A program made the translations under genes and the position numbers. Of a stretch of 64,000 nt of DNA, positions 55,607 to 64,000 are shown piece after piece (within the stretch, counting starts at the first letter, position 1; every line of letters starts with the position of its first letter). This DNA comes from Cephalotus follicularis (taxonomy: Eukaryota > Streptophyta > Magnoliopsida > Oxalidales > Cephalotaceae), in assembly GCA_001972305.1 (NCBI GenBank), contig BDDD01000366.1, forward strand, positions 289,016 to 353,015. Direction: 5' to 3'. The notes below the pieces were generated by a model. That model saw only the letters and a list, made by a program, of their open reading frames with translations. It was not told the origin of the DNA and did no database searches.

Positions 55607-56431
55607 TCTCGTCGGGCTCTGTTTATTTTGTTATGCTCGGGCCCTCTTTGCTCGGTCTTCATTGGATATGCTCTCCAGCATTCTCGCTTTCTGGGCAACC
55701 TCCACAAAAGTTCCCAACTCCATATCTCTGATTCTTAACCGAAGATCCAGTCGCAGACCCCTCAAAAATCTCTGTATCTTCTTCCCCTCATCAGCTACCA
55801 GATAAGGTGAGTGTCTGGCTAGCACCATGAACCTTGCTTGATACTCGGTCACCGTCATTTCCCCCTGTCGCAGCTCCAAGAGTTCCGTCTCTCGGCGCTC
55901 CTGTTCCAACCGAGGAACATATGTCTCCAAGAATTCTGTCTGGAATCTTCCCCAAGTACTGTCAAGCCTCTGAGATTCCCATTTCGCCTTGACCATCTCC
56001 CACCAATACGTGGCCTCACCCCATAGGCGGTATACAACAAACTTTAGTTTTTGAGTTTCAGTACAGTCCATAACTTCAAAGATTTTCTCCAAGTCCTGCA
56101 GCCATCTCTCAGCCACAGTAGCATCAAGTTCTCCATGGAAACTGGGTGGATTCTGTCTCATAAACCTTTCAATGTCCCTCCCAAACTGGTTACTATCCTC
56201 TCCTGGGTAGTGATCGGGAGCCCTATGTTGCGGTCGAGCTTGTGCGTAGTACTGGCTCATCTCCTCCACATTAGCCATATTAAAGGCCATCTGTTGCTGG
56301 AAGTAATCCGCAATCCGGGTCATTGGATCCCTATCATCCTGGGGGACATTCATTCCTTGTGGCATATTCGCTTCTGCAGGGTCATTGGCTCCAACAGCTC
56401 TAGCCCTAGCACGCGTTCTCCTTCGGTCCAT
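55607..56431 (-). pseudogene. gag: Gag capsid region of element C
   Basis: 266 codons from ATG 56431 (MDRRRTRARARAVGAND) to TAA at 55631-55633 (from CAA); the frame then continues to M at 55606. It contains the retrotransposon gag domain: ATVAERWLQDLEKIFEVM, KLKFVVYRLWGEATYWWEMV, FLETYVPRLEQ, LRQGEMTVTEYQARFMVLARHSP and KIQRFLRGLRLDLR. The start MDRRRTRARAR is shared with E. Complete capsid with one late stop; the zinc knuckles are beyond M at 52224. Confidence 0.9.
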
Positions 56432-56530
56432 TTGTTCCTATAAGAAGGATGACGGTTAGTCACGACTTTTAGGAAAACAATTTATTGATTGCCAAGGAAA
56501 GTATCCTAGCTAAGCATATATGGAATATGC

Positions 56531-56541
56531 TCTGATACCAT
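56531..56541 (-). other. Primer-binding site of element C
   Basis: The complement reads TGGTATCAGAG three bases from the LTR end at 56544; initiator Met tRNA type. The same context is found in E at 63351. Confidence 0.9.
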
Positions 56542-56543
56542 GT

Positions 56544-58911
56544 TGTCACGCCCCCGTTCTTCCGTGAAGGCAACGTTAAAGTGGTAAGGCAATCATCACA
56601 ACATAATTCAGCTTATGCGATAAAATGTAAAAGCAAAAACCTTCAATAGCGGAAGCAATAACATGAAATAAGCTGAAATTTAAATATGTAACACGCATCC
56701 CATACTACGTGATACCCACAAAGTTTATATAAAACCCAACAATATTGTCGATCGCCCATAAACGGAGCATGATGATACAGTACGAATAAATAAACCACGT
56801 TACAATAATCCAAAAGTCATTGTTCCAAAATCCAATACATAACAATATAAGAACAACTCAGTCTTCTCCTTAAGTCTCCTTGCGCTGCTCCATATCAAAC
56901 CTCACTCCATCAATCTGTTACAGTATGGGTTAGCCTTTGTCCTCACTCGGCTAAGTGAAAAGACTCATAAATACAGTTCGAGGTATATGATAATGATAAA
57001 ATATAAAACTCCGTCTCAGGTTGTAATAAGTTATAAACTTAAAACAATACAATTTGAATTGTGTAACCAATCCTTTAAAACATTTCTCCGTCTTTGGAAA
57101 ATACTTTCCCCAGTCATTTCGAAAATATATATATTCATATGTTGACAAATATACATTTTCGTACAATAATGATTATAATAATCATACAAGCTTTTCAAAA
57201 TGATTAACACTTTTTGAAATCAGCCATAATGTAATTCACAGTACAATAATCATGCAAACATATGCTCGGAATGCATCTAGGGTCATTTCTAGAGTCGTTT
57301 CAGGTCTAACGGGTCCCATTCGAGTGAAACTCTTCCAACCAGAGGGATAGGCGTCGATGTTTATCCCAAAGGCGTCGACGTCTTTACCCTAAGGCGCCAA
57401 CAACTCATGCAATTATTCCCAGGCGTTTTTGGACCAAAGACATCGATGCTTTTCCAAGGACGTCGATGTCTTTATGATACCAGGGAGTATCAGTTCGCGA
57501 ATCTTGATTCTAGAGGGTAGAATCCGGCCCTCACTCCTTCATATAAACGAATCTTACCCTCTCAAAGTGTAAAGCATGCTACTGGTTAATAGGATATGTA
57601 ACCAGAACATCAAATCACGCATGCAACTCCAAAGGCATTCCACCATCAACAGTAAGCACAACTGTTCTGCAATACCCAGAAAAGGCGTCGATGTCTTCCC
57701 AAAGACATCGATGTCTTTCTCATTCACACACGAAGGCATAACATCACTGTTCTATAATGCCCAGAAAAGGCATCGATGTCTTTACTCAAGCATCGATGTC
57801 TTTCACATCTACACACGAAGGCATCGACGTCCTTATGTAGGCGTCGATGTCTATCCAACCCAGAACGTTTTCTCCACAGTTTTAACACACCAAGCCATTA
57901 TCAAATCCATCCTTTACACAAACCAGTTCACTCATTCATGTAATCACAATGCATGGTTACTCCGCATTTCACAGTAATCATCACAGAAGTCCAGAGATTA
58001 CAATTCACCCATTAACATGCAATTCATCAATGGCATTCATTATCTTAGAACTCAAAAAGCATGTATAAGAATCATCACTTTCCCCTACCTTGTTGTTCCA
58101 CGTTAGAAACTGGAAAGTCTACCCCTTTACGTTCCAAACTGGTTCCAGCAGCCTCTAGGTCCTTCCCGTTGCTGCAAGCCACCAGCTCCAAGTTCCAAGC
58201 TCCAACCAAGCTCAACAATGGTGTCTCTCTCTTTCTCCCACTCACTGGTTTCCTCCTCTTCCTTCCCTTTGGTGTTTTAAATGAGAGAGAGAGGTGGGGA
58301 GGGGGTTGTTCTTATGCAGAATTGCTCCCTCTCCCTCTTTCTCCATGCATCCAATGAACACTCTCATGTTCTCTCCCTCTTTCCCAGTGAATTTTTGCAT
58401 TTCATTTTGTTTCTTTCTCATATTTTCTGCAGGTTGCATGCACACCCACATTTGTCATGTTCTTCCTCCTTCCTCAGTCATGCAGGTCAGGAGGCATTAT
58501 GCATGACCAACACGTCTCCTTCCGTGCCTCAAAAATTGCCCCATTGCATGTTATTCTGTCAGTTCACAACGTGACTGATATTCTTTTTAAAGACGTCGAC
58601 GTCTTCCATAGACGTCGATGTCTTTTCCCTTTTCACACGAGGGAGTCGATGTCTTTGCCTACATCGACATGCATGTACATGCATCCACGTACGCCTTTGC
58701 TTCCATAGGCGTCGATGTCTTTCCAAAGACATCCACGCGTTTATCCCAAAACTGCACCATTTCGGTTTAAACACACACATTCCTTTCTCCCAAAGCAATA
58801 ATTAGGGTTTGCTAACATTATTGAGGCAAAATCTCCAACATTTTCATTAATCCAAGCATACGATTACATCTTAAAATGAAATATTACAAAAAAAAAATAC
58901 CGGGTGTTACA
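56544..58911 (-). repeat. Right (5') LTR of element C
   Basis: 2,368 bp. It lacks the stretch equivalent to 31566-31956 of the left LTR and has one extra TCGA unit at about 57695-57714. Motif arrays at 57350-57470, 57683-57855 and 58590-58740. Ends CGGGTGTTACA at 58911. Confidence 0.9.
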
Positions 58912-59254
58912 GTCAGGTCCAGGTGATGTAGAACAGTGACAGATGGACTAGAGCATAGAGCAAAGATATCATAACAGGGCAGTTCCAGATGGCCTATCTT
59001 GTAAAATGAAGGGGATGTTGTAAATAATCATCTACGACCTGCTGGCTTGTGGCAGAGCTATGATAAGAAAACATTGTTGTATATGGATGGGTACCCACAC
59101 ACACATATATATATTGATTTATCATTCTGCTTGCATTGTTCGATTTGATTTAAGTTTTAAATTGTTGCACATTTTGGATGATGGAAAAGGGATGGATGGA
59201 CAGTATTGCAACGTGTCGGGTCGTGGGGTCCTCCCTAAGGTTCGGGGTGTGACA

Positions 59255-59540
59255 ACATTTGTGCTTAGGGACTCTTCTTCTTGGCCGTTTTGCTAACCCA
59301 TCCTTCAGGATGGGGCATTGATATTGTGTACAAGAGGAGCGACAGGGAGCACCAGTCAGTGAGTGATGACCGTAGATACTGGACTGAAGAATCAGTAATG
59401 GACTTTGGTCTAACTATTTAAGATTGTATTGTATTACATTGGGAAATGTAATTACTTTGTGTCTATGCTCTTGAATGGATTTATGTATTTGATTAAATGT
59501 TTTTCTCTATTCTGCAATTGTTAGACTTAACCGTACCCAA
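59255..59540. other. Short unclassified segment between G and F
   Basis: No domain or LTR end. By position it should continue the DNA of 28227-29130 after removal of G. The sequence CCATCCTTCAGGATGGGG at 59299-59316 forms a short hairpin. Nothing else is visible. Confidence 0.35.
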
Positions 59541-61364
59541 TGTGACACCCGGCATTTGGGTAACAAACCCGAGGCATTGTTTTTAGTAGAATAGAAACAA
59601 TATTCAGGCCTAGGTAGTATTAAAGAGAAAAATAAATTTAAAACTTATGTACAAGCATGTATTAATGTAATAATAACATTCTTACTAAGTATTACAAATC
59701 ACATATTCAATACAATCTCAGTCCAAGCCATTACATTATTCAATACATGCTAGAAAGAAAAGCGATAAAGCTTAAACATTACAATCTTCAACCTTCGATC
59801 TTCAAAGCAAGCAAACGGCTACGGCTAACAATCTTCGTGATTGATGGCCCTGAAAGAAGAATATTGGGCTTATGACCATTTTAGGTGTTAGGTGTATTAT
59901 GTCAACTAATTAGTCACCTAACACACTAATACACCACAATATGACATGTGCCATCACACGTCATTATACTATACTATGATATATATATATATCCATTACG
60001 TATTATCGTGAGGTGGGACCCGAAAGTCCAAAATAAAATCGGTAATGCTGGTATGTTACTAAATCGCCTCACATTTAGGTAAACATACCATAAATAGTCC
60101 CCGACTATTTTAAGACCGTGACACTATGACCATCATATTCCAGGTGTGTAAATTAATCACTGATTAATTTCCCGATATTTAAATCCGTTTTTGATACATC
60201 CAGTACTTTATCCTTACAACAGTTACCGTGTATAATAATCCTTCATCATCCTCGGCTCCGATCATGGCCTAGAGTAAGGATATGTGTCAACCCTAGATTT
60301 TCCAGTATCAATAAGCCTTTCCGGTAACCCTAGGTTCTAGCTCACCATAACCTAGTCAGGTATTTCAAAGTCCATAATGAATGCAGATACTATAGAGCCA
60401 ATCACCCTCACATCTGGTGTGAACATTCCTTGTTGCGAACTCACTTACATTCACATAAATCCTGCAAGACCCAGAAGCTGCCTGTTTGCCAGCCCTGCGA
60501 AATAACTGGGTAAGGTAGAAATCAAAGTCAGATAGTCTCTATGCAATGTAGAGTAGCCGCTCAGGTATAAGGATCAGACAAGTCCATCAAGAACTTGCTA
60601 GACTCATAGAGCCTATACACTACTGTCTCAAAAGGGAAACTCTACTGACACGGGATATGTGACCATCCAAATAGAATTCCCATGGTGGGTCAAGTTCAGT
60701 GTACATGCCCCCACCACACACCCCGCATTAGCTTTAGGGTTCTACCCAAGTGGCAATAAGATACTCCACTCTCCAATTCATGAGAGAAAGAATAATATGG
60801 CAAGTGTATCTGGTTCACTAATGCCCACAATAAGTGAACCACTGACTTGGAATAGTTTAGTCACAGGGAATAAGAAAGTCACTCTCATATCAGAGAGAGT
60901 TTTTGATCATGTGACCTTAATTTCCAAACTTGTATTTGTCCCATCGAAAGCGTTGACGGTTTATCATAAGCATCGGCGGTTACATGCTAAGCGTCGACGC
61001 TTTGCGTAACCTTTCTCGCTTTAAACAAACCGTTGAAGTTTAAACACTTAAGCGTCGACGCTTTTGATATATCGTCAGCGCTTAATGTAACCACCGACGT
61101 GGGACCCAAAAGTCCGGAATATAATCGGTAACACTGGTATGTTACTAAATCGCCCCGCATTTAGGTAAACGTATCATAAATAGTCCCCGACTATTTTAAG
61201 ACCCTGAAACTATGATTATCATATTCCAGGTGTGTAAATTAATCCCCGATTAATTTCCCACAATTTAAGTCCATTTTTTATACATCCAGTACTTTGTCCT
61301 GACAACAGTTACAGTATACTATAATCCATCGTCATCCTCGGCTCCGATCACGAACTAGGGTAAG
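59541..61364 (-). mobile_element. Element F: LTR-like sequence with an internal duplication, interrupted by E
   Basis: Likely start TGTGACACCCGGC at 59541. Blocks at 60120-60420 resemble, in reverse complement, the D LTR (for example GACACATATCCTTACTCTAG against 22837-22856), so it is probably a minus-strand relative. TCGA motifs of the GCGTCGACGC kind lie at 60950-61085. The right end is off-window beyond E. No coding domain; the frame at 60659-61009 has none. Confidence 0.5.
60012..61364. repeat. About 280-bp direct repeat in F (60012-60285 and 61093-61364)
   Basis: The two copies share GGTATGTTACTAAATCGCC, ATAGTCCCCGACTATTTTAA and ATCCTCGGCTCCGATCA, at a spacing of about 1,085 bp. The second copy is broken off at GAACTAGGGTAAG by the start of E. 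It may be a tandem duplication or two adjacent related LTRs. Confidence 0.75.
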
Positions 61365-63346
61365 TGTAACGCCCAGGAATTTCATATATTGTAATAATTT
61401 AATTTCCGATGTAACCTTATAATGGAATTAATGAGAATAATAAAATTTCTGACTTTAATAATACTTTCCAAACTCTAATGATGTTGATTTTGGAATAGGA
61501 TTGTTAAAGAAATGTTAAAAGTGCAATTTGGAGGCAAAATAGCACAATATTGGGATAAAAGTGTCGACGCCTTAGATAAAGCATCGACGCCTATAAAGAC
61601 AAAGGACACATGTGAACCATGCACATGCACGTCGACGCCTGTTGATGACGTCGATGCCCTTTAGGCAAAACGCTATAAGCGTCGACGCCTTCGTGAAAAC
61701 GTCAATGCTTTGTGTTGTGTCCCTGATATGCACAAATAGCAGATAAACGTGTTGTATGGTGGCATGTTTGTGCCACTCATCAGGCGTCTTGGACGGCACT
61801 TTAGGGACGTGTTATGCATGCAATGTGGCGTCTGACTTGCCAGGACTAAAAAGGGGCTGAAGGGAAGGGACATGTGAACATGAATGGATTGGGAAGAAGA
61901 AGATATTGACACCTGTTGCACCAGGTTACACAAGAAAGAGAGAGGAAGGAAATGGTGGGTGCTTGCAAGTGAAACAAAACGAGAAATGGCATAAAGTTGG
62001 CTCCCTCACCTCACTCTCATCAATTACTGAAAGCCAGAGGGTTTAGAGACACTATGAGTGAAAGAAAGTAGAAAAATTAGAGAGAGAAAAGCTCAAACTC
62101 TATTGTTGAGCAAGGGAGAACTTGGAGCTTGGACAACGACTGTGGAGCGAACCAGGGAGCTTTCAGGCCAAACCTGGGGACTCAAAGTGACTTATTGGAT
62201 ACTAAAAGAGGTGGACTTTCAGCTTCTAACTTGAGGCCTAAGGTAGGGGAAGCCATAATTCTATTTTGTGTTCAATATTTGGTGTTTGTTCAGTGATGTT
62301 TATTCATAGATTGCATGGCATGTTGAACTGTTTTTTTGATCACTGGATGGATTCCATGTTGTACTGGATGTGTAATATGATGTTGCATGTCAGTTTTCTG
62401 AGCTTTATACATGTTGGATTGCATGTTATTGTTGTGGAAATATTACTGGTTTGTCACGTCGCGAGGAAGAAGACGACTGACGCTCGAAAACGTCGACGCC
62501 TTTGGTAACCGTCGACGCTTTGTACTGTGAACTGAATTTTATTTACTGAATGCGTTTTAAACATCAACGCCTATAGGAGGAGACATCGACGCTTTGCCTG
62601 GAGAAGGGACCGAAGTGGGAGTGCAACGTGGGGCCAGGAGTTGGCGGTGTTGCACATACTGCCTGCCTGTTTATTAGTCCCTTTGTGGACAGACTGTACT
62701 ATTTACAGGTCCTTCTCGGACACTACTATGCCTGTTGATGTAGCCCTGGCCGGGTTACCACTGTACTGTTATTGCTTACATATATTTTCATATATATGTC
62801 CCTACTGATATTTTACTGTACCGTCAAACTTATATATTTTTTCACAAATATATAAACTGGTGTTTTTACTGTACTGCATCATCTACGCATACATTACATG
62901 ACATGCATTTAATGTTGATCCCAAATTAGTCTTATGACTTAGCCGAGTGAGGACAAAAGCTAACCCCCTACTTTACAGATTGATGAAGTGGACCAGCATT
63001 GGGAGTCAGCATGGATGAAGTACAAGTTTTAATAATGTTTTTACTAGGGGTTATGTCCCTTTTTGTGTTGTGTACTGTATTTTCCGGTTACTTGACTTAT
63101 GATGATACTGGATAATGTATTTTGGATCACGCTCCATTTTGTGGGCTTTTAACTATGACAGACATGTATTTGGTAATGTGCAGTATGGGATGCACGTTAC
63201 GTGTTTTTTAGCTTATGAGTTTTAATACTTCTGCATCTGATATCATTTTGAAAAGTTTAAATTTTATGGTATTTGCATAATATGAATCTTAAATGTTAAT
63301 GGCCTTTACCACTTTTATGTGTGTTTACCGAAAGCGGGGTGTGACA
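61365..63346 (+). repeat. 5' LTR of element E
   Basis: TGTAACGCCCAGG to GCGGGGTGTGACA, 1,982 bp. TCGA motifs (GTCGACGCCTT type) at 61562-61712 and 62490-62596. It shares the GACTTAGCCGAGTGAGGACA region with C (31500-31535, reverse complement). Confidence 0.85.
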
Positions 63347-63350
63347 AGAG

Positions 63351-63362
63351 TGGTATCAGAGC
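63351..63362 (+). other. Primer-binding site of element E
   Basis: TGGTATCAGAGC, four bases after the LTR end; initiator Met tRNA type. Confidence 0.9.
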
Positions 63363-63458
63363 ATATTCCATATATGCTTAGCTAGGATACTATCCTTGGG
63401 AAATAATAAGTTGTTTTCCTAAAGTTGTGACTAATCGTCATCCTTCTTATAGGAACAA

Positions 63459-64000
63459 ATGGACAGAAGGAGAACACGTGCTAGGGCTAGAACTGCTAGG
63501 GCAAATGCCCCTAAGGAAGCGAATGTTCTGCAGGGGGTGAATGTTCCCCAGGATTGGAGAGATCCATTGGATCGAATGGCTGACTACTTTCAGCGACAGA
63601 TGGCTATTGATGCGGTCAACCTAGAGGACATTCCGCGATGGTACACGGATCGTATGAACGACCATTTCCAAAAACATATAGCTGCTAATACGGCTCGCCT
63701 GGACGAAATGTGACTGTTGTGTGTTCAGGTCCAGCAAGCTAGATGGACTAGGCCAGTTTCGTCCGAGTGGCAAGATGGTGACTCTTCTAGCAAGTCATCC
63801 AAGAATAGTTCTTAGCAAACGGCTACTAAGGGAACTCCTGGTCAAGGGAGAAAGGCGAAATCTGGGGGTTGCTTCCATTGTGATCGTTCAGGCCACTTGT
63901 AGAAAGATCGCTGAAAGCTGAACAGGTTGTGCTTAAAGTGTGGAGCACCTGACCATTCACGGAAGGATTGTCCAACAAGACAAGGAACAATACCTACTGG
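63459..64000 (+). pseudogene. gag: Gag of element E with capsid core deleted
   Basis: The N-terminus MDRRRTRARARTARAN and the DYFQRQMA region (63459-63713) are present. A stop at 63711-63713 is followed almost at once by the region before the zinc knuckles. The whole capsid domain (about 150-200 residues in C) is missing. The double knuckle is at 63870-63990: CFHCDRSGHL, a TAG and a TGA in place of Gln and Trp codons, then CLKCGAPDHSRKDC. It continues beyond the window. Confidence 0.85.

Larger units (their letters stand above)
31114..58911 (-). mobile_element. Element C: minus-strand Ty3/gypsy element (27.8 kb with nested N, K and M)
   Basis: Left LTR 31114-33851 and right LTR 56544-58911 are bounded by a perfect TSD GTCAG (31109-31113, 58912-58916) inside G. 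Coding order on the minus strand: gag (56431-55607), zinc knuckles and protease (52224-51208), RT and RNase H, integrase (50030-49400 and 44775-43731) and the chromodomain end (34089-33897). M, K and N interrupt it. Stops, a frameshift and a lost integrase Glu make it inactive. E at the right edge is a relative in plus orientation. Confidence 0.9.
29131..59254 (+). mobile_element. Element G: solo LTR split by element C (29131-31113 and 58917-59254)
   Basis: Starts TGTAATGCCCC at 29131 and ends GGGGTGTGACA at 59254, about 2.3 kb once C and one TSD copy are removed. Flanks CCATT (29126-29130) and ACATT (59255-59259) match 4 of 5. There is no coding sequence or primer site, so it is a solo LTR. 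It shares modules with P and A. C lies at AATGGGTCAG|GTCCAGGTG in its downstream half. Confidence 0.8.
61365..64000 (+). mobile_element. Element E: plus-strand gypsy element related to C, 5' part only
   Basis: 5' LTR 61365-63346, primer site at 63351 and gag from 63459; it runs off the window. The leader between primer site and gag matches the reverse complement of 56432-56540 of C nearly base for base, and both gags start MDRRRTRARAR. Gag has lost its capsid core. Confidence 0.9.

Overview
The window is repeat-dense plant nuclear DNA, almost certainly from a flowering plant and probably a eudicot. Nearly every base belongs to LTR retrotransposons. These carry TG...CA ends, 5-bp target-site duplications (TSDs) and initiator-tRNA-Met-type primer sites (TGGTATCAGAG). 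Ty3/gypsy gag-pol remnants, some with a chromodomain end, and Ty1/copia gag or RNase H remnants are both present. I find no convincing host gene, tRNA, rRNA or CRISPR array. Every clear gag-pol gene is broken. The only long undamaged reading frame that looks like a real gene is an accessory ORF of a copia element at 14848-16221 (-). Letters A-P below are my own labels.

Left half (about 1-28226): one large minus-strand gypsy element (B) whose left LTR begins off-window and whose right LTR ends at 28226. Into its left LTR went A (1-952, right end of an LTR), H (about 1955-3775) and P (solo LTR, 5218-8061). Into its pol went I (9518-17058, gag-only copia, itself invaded by minus-strand copia J at 13558-16911) and O (18051-19722, deleted copia). 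Into its right LTR went D (22411-26406, deletion derivative). B has lost its integrase core.

28227-29130 is the only sizeable stretch without an obvious element; it has a cluster of telomere-box-like motifs. Next is G, a solo LTR (29131-31113 plus 58917-59254) split by C, a minus-strand gypsy element spanning 31114-58911 with a perfect GTCAG TSD. C holds three nested insertions: N (34090-43725, near-complete gypsy element with a 1,463-bp tandem duplication), K (44776-49399, a second gag-only copia element flanked by a 338-bp host duplication) and M (52225-55601, doubly deleted gypsy element). To the right are F (59541-61364, LTR-like with an internal duplication) and, inserted in F, E (61365 to beyond 64000), a relative of C in plus orientation.

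The relative ages follow from the nesting: G before C before N/K/M; B before I before J; B before A, H, P, O and D. Pol damage is mostly of the CAG-to-TAG, CGA-to-TGA and TGG-to-TGA kind, as expected from decay of methylated cytosines in silenced DNA.

The most unusual signal cuts across families. LTRs of unrelated copia and gypsy elements carry arrays of short palindromes centred on TCGA, in three versions: GACRTCGAYGTC, AAGCGTCGACGCTT and CAGTCGACTG/CAGTCGGCTG. They recur as pairs 19-22 bp apart, mostly 20-21, which is two turns of DNA. In four elements with a recognisable TATA box the array lies just upstream of it, where LTR enhancers sit. I regard this as the best candidate for an undescribed system in the window.
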